Assembly: GCA_030323885.1 (NCBI GenBank)
Contig: CM059194.1
Location: 29,608,363-29,672,362 of the forward strand
Length of the DNA: 64,000 nucleotides
Source: Branchipolynoe longqiensis
Taxonomy: Eukaryota; Annelida; Polychaeta; Phyllodocida; Polynoidae
Direction: 5' to 3'
Shown piece by piece: positions 43,375 through 53,026 of the stretch. A program made the position numbers and the translations under genes. Below the pieces are notes generated by a model. It worked only from the letters and a program-made list of their open reading frames with translations, searched no databases and was not told the origin of the DNA. Positions within the stretch are counted from its first letter, which is position 1, and every line of letters begins with the position of its first letter.

Positions 43375-43975
43375 GTCTCCCCCATTCCACTGCTCACTGT
43401 CATATATCCTAATAATGCCAAACACAGGCTAGGTAGCAACTAGATAAAGGATTCACCCGATAATCGCAGTACACAGGTGAATACCAGCCCTATATAAAAA
43501 CGGTCGAAAAAGCGGGGAATTGAAATGAGAGCCTAATTTCACAATCTAAGAAGCAACATTTATTCTTTGTCTATGTTTTCTTATTTCCACGTTACCTTTG
43601 AGTTGAAAAATATAATAAAATATCTAGTTTAATAAGATTTAAAAGTGAAATCGACGGCGTTCTATGGCCGCCATCTTGTCTTTTTGCATTTTCTCCCATT
43701 TCACCAACTCTGTGGCTATATAAGTATCCATTTGATACTGGAGGCAGGCATTCTACTTCCTGTTCTATACTAAAGCTATTTTCGCCCGTATTTACACTAC
43801 GTTGTCGTTCACCTGTGTACTACAAATACCGGGTGAATCTTTTATCTGCGTAGCAACAAGTATAAATTTGTAAATCATTGGTTCAGCTCGGCTAGGATTT
43901 CAAACCGACCTACCAAAATGAGACACAAACCCTCAACTCATTTGGTTATCCCGTCTGGTTTCAGTCGTGGTTGTG
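43375..43975 (-). mobile_element. SINE split by a hAT-type MITE
   Basis: SINE halves 43375-43441 and 43848-43975 (CATTCCACTGCTC..., AATAATGCCAAACACAGGCTAGG, then AAGTATAAATTT and an eroded tRNA head). They join perfectly when the MITE and one GTAGCAAC are removed. Confidence 0.75.
43440..43849. mobile_element. hAT-type MITE family F, copy 1
   Basis: Inverted ends TAGATAAAGGATTCACCC and its complement GGGTGAATCTTTTATCTGC. An 8-bp duplication GTAGCAAC flanks both sides within the SINE. Eight-base duplications are typical of hAT elements. Noncoding; it contains GGCCGCCATCTTGTC. The second copy is at 60891-61297 in the opposite orientation. Confidence 0.8.
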
Positions 43976-44707
43976 TTCTATATAATTCCAAGAAAATAGG
44001 TTATTTCAAGATATTTAAATGATGAAGTCTTATTCAATCATGCTAATTGTGACTAAGTGTGGTTTGTTTCTATCGTGCGTGTTACTGCTCCATTTTGTGG
44101 GTATTTCTAATTAAAAAATACACCTAAATAGGAAAGTTGAAAAACTAGCAATTTTTTTCCGGAATTTTCAGACTTTCTCAGTGGGCGTAATCAATTAATC
44201 AACTCGGGTCACCCGACAACACTTTTTTTTGCGTATGCGCACATCCTACAGACTCGGGTTGAATAAACGAATACGCTTCTCCACACTCGGGGTGGACAAA
44301 ATAGGGGCTTAATCTAAAACTTTTTAATAACCGATATAAGTACAGCAAAATAGGATTTAAAGTATTTTATGATTGCATAAGCTGACAATCTGGGTTATTA
44401 AAAAAAAGAGCATTACAAAAAACACATAGAACTTGTACTGGTAGCTGTTATCCGACAGGTACCAGCACAGATGTGATGTCATCGTTCCTACTCCTAGCAA
44501 ACCCCAGCCAAGAGGTGGGTTACTGGGGTCGGGTCGTTTTGCACACGGCACATGCATTTCTTGACTCCACTCGCGGTGTTCGATTTGAAATTCTGACGAC
44601 TCGGGTCGCTCTAGTCGCCCGAGTCGTGTTAATCGAGTGTTGTCTGAGTACTGCCAGGACCTACTACTACTATATGAGTTAGACTACATCACGGTTCCAG
44701 CAGCGCG
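43976..44707. other. No gene recognised
   Basis: A 66-69 codon open frame on each strand at 44357-44682 lacks any domain. ACTCGGGTCACCCGA-like and GACTCGGGTCGCTC motifs recur at 44205-44290 and 44565-44640, suggesting an eroded repeat. Confidence 0.35.
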
Positions 44708-45300
44708 GTGCATTGTGGGAAGGGTCAGAGCAAAACAACCCCCCAAAAGCACATGGCACATATGCTAATACACTGGGTGCAGCTATGAAATGTGCTAGTT
44801 TCAGCTCAGCTCACCTCTTGTTTGAAACATAGAATACTAACTAAAAATATATATATAATAAATTAAGATATTAATCTTTTATCCAGCATTGCATTTACAT
44901 CAATATAATCAGCACACCTTATGCCCAGTGCACACTGCCCGTATACGACGTAAAACTGGCCTATTAGTTTGTTTGATTAGAAGGGGAATTAGAGTAGGGG
45001 GGGGGGGGGGAGAGATACGCCCATATAAAACTGGGTTTTAGTCATTAGGTGTGCGACCCCCGCGCACACTAGACGCATGCGATTCGCGTATAAAACTCAG
45101 TTTTATGGCTTAAAACTCGAGTCGCAAGCGATTCGAAAAATGAATCGGGCCGTTCGAGAAACGCTAGATGTGAGCGGGCAGTCGCGTCGTATACGGTATA
45201 TGTGTGCTAGCCGGCGACCGGTCGTGTCAGGGTTTTAGCGATAAGCGAATCAGAGGGCGGAATCGGGTCATGTGACTTTGTCCGTACACAGAGGAAAAAA

Positions 45301-47717
45301 ATGGCGGACTGGACGAACGAAGCCGAGAATTGTATGGTAGAAATGTGGAGAGATCGCCCGTGTCTCTTCGACGTGTGTAGTCCCGAGTACTCCAATCGAG
45401 TAAAGAGGATTACTGCATTGTCCAAAATCACCGCAGAGGTCGGGCAGTCAGGTAAGCATGTTTTTCCAATAGTTTTCACTGTTTTGTTTCGTCAACATGG
45501 GTCGTAGTGGGTCGTAAATAACCTACGCTACCTGTGTACCGGTGTTTTAAGTCTGTTGTATCTGTATTTGTGTTGTGCGTTTCCCGATTCCCGATTCCCG
45601 TTTCCGGATTAAGGATTCATGCGGTTTCTTGTAGTACATGGGTGTCATGAGAGCATCTATAGCCTGTTATCTAGCACGTTTACGTAACTTAATCGTGAAA
45701 CTTTAGCATGAAACTTGGTAGAGAATGCTACATGACAAGATGGCGACCGCAGAATGCCGCCGAATGTGGCAATCTGTACAACCGTGTTCTATATAGAAAT
45801 TTTAATATATTCTAGCGATATCACACATGTAGAAATTTTGCACAATGTAAACATTTATTATATACAAATTTTGCACAATGTATACATTTATTATATACAA
45901 AATTTACAACTTTTGCACACTGTCAACATTTATTATAAACAATCTGTACAACCGTCTTCTATATGTATTTACAGCCGCTTCTATACAGAAACGGATGACT
46001 AACCTACGCACGCAATATACGCGTCTCCGCAAACAACAGCCGTCGGGCTCGGGGGCCAAGCCAATGACAACACGACAGACCTGGATTCACACGTCGTTGT
46101 CTTTCCTCGCACCCCATGTCCAGAAACGCCAAAGTTTGAGCAACCACCAGGTCCCCGCCCCAAGCTTCAGCCACGAACCTGATGAGGTAACAATACCTAA
46201 CAAACACTAATATAATACAGGAATACAGTAATACAATAATATATACAATACTACAGTAATAATAATACAATACGATTGTTCAGCCATCTATATCATGGCC
46301 GCCTGCCACGGCACAGAACCGGTCGGCGAGTTGACGTACTCGACCAAGTAGTCCCTTTGCGTTTTTGCGCGCTGCGTCGAGTTGGTTCCTGACGGTAGGG
46401 GGGCCTGGGTGAGCACTCTGTCTGATCTCCATGCGCCGGGAATTACAGCATGCGTCCTGGGATCCTCGTAGTCAATATTGCAGGTGTTGCCGATCTTCTC
46501 GCGCAGAAAGTTGTGCAGTGCACAACTGGCCATCACTATGCGCTCCACCTTATCTGGGGAGAGGGCAATGTTTGTCAGGAAAACCCGGAAGCGGTTCGTC
46601 AGAATACCGAAGGCGTTCTCTACAACCCGACGTGCGCGCGACAGGCGATAGCTGTAGATCCTGTGATCTAAGCGGAAGTCCTTGTGGCTGAACGGTTTCA
46701 TGAGGTATTCCTTCAGCGGAAACGCGTCGTCGGCCACAATGAAGTGGCCCAGGGGCCGATCGTCTCCGGGGACAGGCCTGGGGGGTGGGAATGCATCTGC
46801 ATGATTCTCCAGTTGTTGCTGTAGGGTGCAGCCAGCAAAGACTCCCCCGTCACTGACGCGCCCATTGCAACCCACATCGACGTACAGGAAACGGTAGTCG
46901 GCGTCCACCAGAGCCATCAGCACGATGCTGAACGTGTTCTTATAGTTGTAGAACGACGATCCCGAGTGTGGAGGTGGCTTGATGTGGATGTGTTTCCCGT
47001 CCAAGGCGCCGATGCAGTTCGGGAAATTCCATCGTGTGCTGAACAGATCCGCTACCTTGCTCCACTCGTCGTGGGTTGACGGGTCTGCAAAAACAAAAAG
47101 ACTAAATTGTTATGTTTGTTTAAAAAATATTGTGTTTCTATTTTGTATCTCAGCACATGGATGCGGAGATCGACGAACACTAAATTGTTATGTTTGTTTA
47201 AAAAATATTGTGTTTCTATTCTGTTTCTCAGCACGTGGCGGAGATCGACGACGACGGTGAAACGGAAAGCCTCACATCGGCGCAAGCTGTGGCCACGATT
47301 GAAGACGAACCGGAAGACGAAACGGACACTATCGCGAGCACCCCAAAGTCCATCCAGGATTTTAGGAAAGCCAACAAACGCAAGCGCGCGGACGCAGACA
47401 GCCGAGAGAACGAGCTGATGGAGCTCGTTCTGCAGAATCTAAAAGAAACGCGGGCTGAGCCGGACGATGCCATCGCAGTGTTCACTAAAAGCATCGCCAT
47501 GAAGTTGCGAAAGATCAGTGATCCGCGCGTTCTGCTTCTTACCCAGAACGACATCGAGCAGGCTTGCTTTCGCGGCAGTATGAAAATGCTGGAGATTAAA
47601 AACCAACAACAGGACATCGCCCAAGCAAGAGGCACCGCTGGGACAGATGCCGCCGGTTCCTCCTTCTCGTATTTACATATGTTAGGATCAGATGACTGTA
47701 GCGACACTACACATTAA
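45301..47717 (+). CDS. Harbinger 2 MADF-domain protein, three exons
   Basis: Exon 1 45301-45451, intron GTAAGC...TTTACAG, exon 2 45975-46186, intron GTAACA...TTCTCAG, exon 3 47232-47717 (TAA included). The exons join in frame (151+212+486 nt) to give 282 residues with no stop. Exons 1-2 make an MADF domain: WTNEAENCMVEMWRDRPCLF, RVKRITALSKITAEVG, then SIQKRMTNLRTQYTRLRKQQ. Exon 3 is acidic (EIDDDGETES, EDEPEDETD) and then carries RENELMELVLQNLK and QACFRGSMKMLEIKNQQQ, a BESS-like C-terminal interaction region. Likely role: nuclear DNA-binding partner of the DDE protein. Intron 2 contains the last exon of the opposite-strand transposase gene. Confidence 0.75.
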
Positions 47718-48914
47718 TTTGGTTTATTGGTCACAGACAACAGCGGCTGGACATAGTCGTGGTCAGTTTTAGTTTTGCTATGGTTCCCCATAGCAGTTTC
47801 AGGATTTGTTTTGTTGTTTTAGTATCAATCTTATTGAACAGTTACTGAATAGAAATAAGATATAATAATTACTGTTTTTGGTTGGTTGTTTTAGGCAGAA
47901 TCAAAATGAAAAGTCACCGACAACATATTTACATATGTTCGGATCTGATGACTGTAGCGACATTCAACATTAAATTGGTTTTTTGGTCTTGATCATTGTG
48001 ACATTCCCATAACATTTAATAATTACTGTTTTTGGTTTTTGGTTTTGCTCTGTTTACCCATAGCAGTGTTTTAGTAGGAATCTTATTGAACAGAAATGAA
48101 AAGTCACCGACAACATATTTACATTTGTTAGGATCTGATGACTGTATCGATATTCAACTTGATCATAGTGACATTCCCATAAGATTTTATAATTACTGTT
48201 TTTGGTTTCCAATTTACAAGTTTCACGCATTGTGCATATCATGTTTATCATGTTTATCATGTTCATGTTTTTGTGTGAAACCCAATAAAAAGAAAATTAA
48301 CACAAGCACTGTTACCTTGAAGTAGTCATCCTTCAGTGCTGCGTAGATGGCGTCACACGTCTCGGGGACAAGCTGCCCGATGGTCGTCGCACCCACCCGA
48401 AACTGGTAGCTTATGCTCTTGAACGACTCACCTAGAAAAAGGGTTGTTAATGTGAGCTCATATCGTCAAACACAAAGTCAGAAAAAAACACCACAGTACA
48501 AAATAAACAAAATAAACGATATCGTCGAAGAGATAGTCAATCGGAATGTAAATAATGTATAAGACAAAGTAAATTATTACCTGTCGCCAGGAAGCGTAGG
48601 GTGATCGCAAGCCTCTCTGCAGCCGAAATCGACGCCCGAAACGTTGTGTTCTGACGCTCGATCCGAGGTTTGACCAGCTCAAGCAACTGATCAAACTGTG
48701 GCGCTGGCATCCGGCTATAGTTGGTGAACGCTTGCGGTTCATCGGCACGTAATCCAGCTACCAGGGTGTTGAACGCTCCAAGCTGAGCATGCTGAGCAAT
48801 GTGGGGACGAATCCACACTTGCCGACCTATCCTTCGACATCGCACATGACGGATCGCAAGCACTGCAAGTGCCTCAGCGATTTTTCTTCTTTGCTCTGGT
48901 GTACGTGGCGCCAT
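46288..48914 (-). CDS. Harbinger 2 DDE transposase, three exons (frame uncertain at second junction)
   Basis: Exon 1 48914-48581 (ATG; MAPRTPEQRRKIAEAL; LAITLRFLATG) joins exon 2 48431-48316 in phase (GESFKSISYQFRVG; ETCDAIYAALKDDYFK). Exon 3 is 47084-46288 (THDEWSKVADLF, NCIGALDGKH). Catalytic motifs: DGKH, YVDVGCNGRVSDGGVF and RRVVENAFGIL, the DDE triad of HARBI1-type transposases. With simple GT-AG splicing the exon 2-3 join is off by one base, so there is either an unnoticed splice site or a one-base defect. Intron 2 contains exon 3 of the MADF gene on the plus strand. Confidence 0.75.
47105..47231 (+). repeat. Tandem duplication of intron end plus splice acceptor
   Basis: ACTAAATTGTTATGTTTGTTTAAAAAATATTGTGTTTCTAT is present twice, each followed by a pyrimidine-CAG acceptor and CACATGGATGCGGAG or CACGTGGCGGAG. 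Using the first acceptor gives a stop within nine codons; the second keeps the MADF frame open. Confidence 0.8.
47668..48170 (+). repeat. Triplicated 3' end of the MADF gene
   Basis: TATTTACATATGTTAGGATC followed by GATGACTGTAGCGACA-like sequence occurs at about 47670, 47925 and 48115. The first is coding (SYLHMLGSDDCSDT); the others lie in the 3' UTR. Confidence 0.75.
48284..48289 (+). promoter_or_regulatory. Polyadenylation signal of MADF gene
   Basis: AATAAA about 570 bases after the MADF stop and just before exon 2 of the opposite-strand transposase (48316). If used, the plus transcript ends inside the transposase intron and avoids its exons 1 and 2. Confidence 0.5.
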
Positions 48915-49329
48915 TTTTGAATTTGAATTTTTAATCCCTCAGCGACTGCTCACGATACGATAGTTCGCCCCACATCCGCCAGTTGCGTGCAGTGAAACAC
49001 ACATGGCGCCATCTTGCGTTCGACCACACCAGCTGCTAGGAGGCGCTGATGCTCATGTAGTTCGCGCTAAAAACACCAGGTGCGTAGGTGGCAGTCGCGA
49101 ATCGGGACGGTATATGTGCGCGCCCAGTCGCGCTCCAGTCGGTAGATGTGTACACCCCCAGTCGTAAGTTTTAGTCGGGAAACGGGTCGTGATGAGTCGC
49201 GTCGGCCAGTCAGTTTTAGTGCGCGAATCGTATACGGTATGTGTGTACCTGGCATTATGCCATGTGCATTTAGATTTAGAAAGATCTAGGCACTGAGATT
49301 AGTGTTAGAGCCATAGCTAGAGTAGGGCC

Positions 49330-49580
49330 TACTCAATGCATTGTCAATGGCAGTGAGCAATCTCCATACAGAAAAAGTAAAATATTGATAAAACCACACC
49401 ACCTAGGCACAAACCGCTTGGAACACATATAGAAAACATGTTTAACAAAACGATTATATTAAATTTATAAGGTTAGGGCTTTGGATTTCTATTAATTTGG
49501 AATAAAAGTGACATTTTTCAATGCACGTATTGGCAAACTCAATGGCCGTACGCCTTTGCTTTGCTCCCAAGGCCGTTTTC
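49330..49580 (-). repeat. Dispersed repeat family D, reverse copy within foldback arm
   Basis: Reverse complement of the 26090-26430 type: CAATGCATTGTCAATGGC, AAACCGCTTGGAACACATATAG and TTAAATTTATAAGG. Confidence 0.7.
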
Positions 49581-50329
49581 AGCGCATGCGCAGTCGGAAC
49601 CGTGATGTAGTCTGATGATGCCACCTGCTGGCAACACAACGAAACAAAGGTGAATGTGCTCTGTGTGAGAGTTTGCTGTTAGATGGCGCCACCATAACTG
49701 CTGTAAGAAACTGAAATAAAAGTTTCTGTTTATTCTATAACACAATCTTTGCTGAACCTGAATGCACTTAGTGAGATGGTAAGTTCTGGAGCAGGTTTTG
49801 ATGGGTTCAATCAACACAAACAAAACAATCAATTAAGGATGGAAAAACTAAATAAACGATTGCGGACAGAAAGAGCGATAGAACAATAGCAAAGACCCTA
49901 TAACACGAAGACGGCTCACTCAGCCTGTAATGTGTAATCAAAATGATCAAACCCACCACCTGGTGCGCTGGCTGTTCTCTTGATTACACAGTTGCTATAC
50001 TATATGTATAAATGTATAAATGTATATATGAATGTGAAAGATGTGTGATGCTGGCGATGCTGATGCGTATTTGTTCAGAGCAATTTCATATTGATGTTTA
50101 TTCATACTTACCTATATCATGTATAATATAATTGTATGTGTTTACATGTGAAACACCAACCAGCAACCAGGCTGATCAAACCCACCATCTGACCACAAGG
50201 TGGCACTGCAAAATTGACATTACCAAGGGAGAGATAGGGAGTGAGCTGTCTTAGTGTTATAGGGTCTTTGGCAATAGTCAATACTAACTTACAACCTGGC
50301 TACACCCCTGTAGATATACTATACACCAT
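49581..50329. other. Foldback centre, no gene
   Basis: CGGAACCGTGATGTAGTCTG at about 49589 is the reverse of 44683-44703, just outside the left arm, so that 20-base piece has been copied too. GTGTTATAGGGTCTTTG at 50252-50268 is nearly the reverse of CAAAGACCCTATAACAC at 49890-49906, marking another small inverted pair (about 49890-50270) around a TATAAATGTATAAATG repeat. It may be a further MITE. Confidence 0.5.
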
Positions 50330-50642
50330 GGCCGCATTCAAGGTGCGTCTCGGAGGCGCCTTGGAGACGTCTCGGCGATGTGTTTTGGCCTTTTCCCATT
50401 CAGGGTGCGTCTCGGCAACGTCTCCGAGACGGCTCCCTTTTCAGGTAGGAGACAAAAAGTGCCTTGAAAATGGCCGCCGTATCCAGTTGTTTCAGCCAAT
50501 CACAGCATAGCTTTTCCATTGCAAATGGCCACCTCCTATGGGTCGGCCATCTTCGAGACAACAAACTGCTTTTGCCGTTCAGACTAGGGTGACGTCAGTG
50601 CCATCTCCGAGGCACCTCCGAGACGGACCTGGAACACGGCCC
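50330..50642. mobile_element. MITE family C, copy 2
   Basis: Ends GGCCGCATTCAAGGTGCGTC and the complement of GACGGACCTGGAACACGGCC. It shares GTCTCGGAGGCGCC and GAAAATGGCCGCC blocks with 11774-12077. Confidence 0.75.
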
Positions 50643-51380
50643 AGGCCACGGTTCGGCAGCCATCTTGACCTAATTCCTGTTTGTGGGTAAACAAACGCAT
50701 GTGGAAAGCAAAGGCATACAGCCATTGAGTTTGCCGATACGGGTAGGGCAAAACTTCCGATTTTATTCAAAATACATAACAATTTGGCACAAACATGGAT
50801 GGAAGGATGCAATATAATAATATAATGAATATGTTTAAGACACAACTCTCCATAATTAAGCATTTTGAGCTAAGAAACATACAATTTCAGTCACTTTACA
50901 GGCTGATGTTTAGATCACCATTGATTAGCCATAAGTAATTGTTGTTCTAAATATTAAATTGCCAAATGTGTCAACAAAAACTTGTTTCAAAGAAATATAT
51001 AACCAATATCTAATTAACTCTACTCATTTTCTATTTCTACATATGTCATTAACCATAGAATATAAATAAAAACATGAATAAAATAAGTAAAACTGACTCT
51101 GGCTGTGGCTCTAACACTAGTCTGAGTGCCCAGATTTGTCTAAATCTAAATGCACATGGCATAAGATGTGCATGTTATATTGATGTAAATGCAATGCTGG
51201 ATAAAAGATTAATATCTTAATTTATTATATATATATTTTTTTAGTTGGTATTCTATGTTTCAAACAAGAGCTGAGATGAGCTGAAACTAGCACATTTCAT
51301 AGCTGCACCCAGTGTATTAGCATGTTCCATGTGCTTCTCGTGGGTTTGTTTTGCTCTGATGCATCCCACAATTCTATTGA

Positions 51381-52115
51381 ATTGCTCAATTTAGAGGAAA
51401 CTTTATTGTAATACATGGTCATATGTTATGCCAATACTAGTATAAAGCTGAATTTTTTTTCATATAAATTAATGTATGTATGTATGTATGTAAATGTATG
51501 TTTTGCATGCATCCGTTTGAAATTTGTCAGTTACACTGTATATAAAAGGAAGAAAATATTATTGAATCTAAAAGGGAGTGAACCATATGGAGTGAGATAT
51601 GTGCATTTGAAAGTTGTTGACTTCCAGATCTTTTGTATTACTATTAACTAATGCAGCAGCCATTCCATGCTGGCCACATCAGCCGGGCCTGAGCATTTGT
51701 TTCTAGGATAATTTAATATGAAACAAAGAAATGCACTACACTTTTAAGAATTGCGATGCCGACATCTTCACTTGACCACCGATTGGCCCATTTTCGTGAG
51801 GCTGACTCTGTAACTGTTGCAGCCACCTGTCCTCCCATGACCACTGGGCTGACCCACCAGCCTAATCTGCATATGCATGGTGTGCACCACCTGCTGCTGG
51901 GTTGAGTGACAGCCACCCCTACTGGGGGGTGTCACCCACCCAGGCTGTGGGGGTGTCTGATTGGCTGGCTGGGGGGAGGTCCAGTCACCTGACCCCTTTG
52001 GCCTATCCTGACCACACAAGTCTCATTCTAATTAATTATTCAAGATTCTGCTTCATACACACTGAAGAGAAATCACTCTACTCCTGGCTCTTGAGTGAGA
52101 CACACCTACTCTAGA
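51381..52115. other. No gene recognised
   Basis: The short open frames at 51415-51651 and 51713-52114 show no domains. A TATGTATG microsatellite lies at 51475-51500. Confidence 0.35.
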
Positions 52116-52139
52116 GCAGGGCCCCAGACACTGGCCTGC

Positions 52140-52435
52140 TGCCAACCACCTGCGGCCACTTGGTGATCAGTCAGCAATCGGTTGGTGATTGGCTGGTGAA
52201 TGGTTGGCAATCAGTGATTGGTTGGGGATTGATCAGGGACTGGTTTGAAACTGATCTGCACTCAAACACTGATCGGTCGCAAACCAGTCCCCGACCACTC
52301 GCCAACTGAGCAACAAGCAATCACCAAGTGGTTTCCAACCTCCTCCCCCCCCCCCCCCCCCCCTCATCCCCATCCCACACATTTTTTGCTTTGGTCGCAA
52401 GCAGGTTGGCAACCTTAGTGGTCGCAAGCCCACTA
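52140..52435. repeat. Foldback repeat with TTGGTGATTGG-type units
   Basis: CCACTTGGTGAT (52154-52165) is matched in reverse by ATCACCAAGTGG (52320-52331), and GGGACTGGTTT (52236-52246) by AAACCAGTCCC (52272-52282). The interior carries tandem GGTTGGTGATTGG-like units, then a C-rich tract at 52345-52363. Probably a small MITE or decayed minisatellite. Confidence 0.5.
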
Positions 52436-52436
52436 T

Positions 52437-53026
52437 AGCCGTGTACACACGGGCAATGTAAATCGATTCGGAGAAAGTGACTTGCCTAGTTCGCCTCACA
52501 TTTCTCGTGTGAACGGGCGTCTGAGTCGGATTAGGGCTGAATCGATTCACGTGATGCGGATACTGTAAACCACCTCTCGAGGTGGTTTACGTGAGGCGAT
52601 TTCTGTGAATCGATTTATTTTGCCCGTGTCGACGCGCTGAGGCGGATTAAGCACCTCACATGCATGCACAGTCAACACCTTAGTTTGTTGACTTTCCGAT
52701 CGATCAAAAGTGCATATTATATAATTTAGTCTATGAAACCGCTAGCTGGGCAAAGATATTTTTTTCATCATTTATTTTAATGTTTTCACTGCCCAGCAGA
52801 AGTTGACCGTTCCAAACCAATACGATTCAGTACATACATATCTAGGTCGAACCCACTCTCGTGGTGACGTCGACTAACCGAAAAATGGCGCTGGTCAGAC
52901 AGGACTTGCTCATGCGCAGATATCGATTTCCAGCCCAAGTACTGCCCGTGTGAACGGGCCGCTAATTCGACTCACCTGATTCGATTTGTCTAATTCGCTT
53001 CACATTTTGCCTGTGTGAACACGGCT
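52437..53026. mobile_element. MITE family A, copy 5
   Basis: Ends AGCCGTGTACACACGGGC and the complement of TGTGTGAACACGGCT. The central foldback CCACCTCTCGAGGTGGTTTA is present. Core like 4453-5003. Left flank TAT, right flank CAA, so no clean duplication. Confidence 0.75.

Larger units (their letters stand above)
44932..49254. mobile_element. PIF/Harbinger transposon 2 (4.3 kb)
   Basis: Ends TGCCCAGTGCACACTGCCCG and the complement of GTATGTGTGTACCTGGCA are diverged inverted repeats that also share CGTATACGA. TTA flanks both (44929-44931, 49255-49257). The opposite foldback arm at about 51165-51185 keeps the empty site (CTTATGCCATGTGC in reverse), confirming the boundaries. It carries a three-exon MADF gene on plus with an open spliced frame and a three-exon DDE transposase gene on minus. 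Subterminal regions hold repeated GTCGCG and AAAACTCAGTTTTA motifs. Confidence 0.88.
44708..51380. repeat. Large foldback repeat with long inverted arms
   Basis: Left arm: 44708-44931 plus 49255 to about 49580. Right arm: 51380 back to about 50700. They match in reverse through CATTGTGGGA, TAATACACTGGGTGCAGCTATGAAATG, ATTAAGATATTAATCTTTTATCC, CATGTGCATTTAGATTTAG and GGCAAACTCAATGGC. Without the Harbinger insertion the unit is about 2.3 kb. The centre (49580-50700) carries MITE C. Parts of the arm are the dispersed family D. It may be an old long-TIR transposon that has lost any gene. Confidence 0.75.

Noticed and set aside
47228..47707. 159-codon minus-strand open frame
   Set aside because: Antisense shadow of MADF exon 3, whose plus-strand frame joins correctly to exons 1 and 2.
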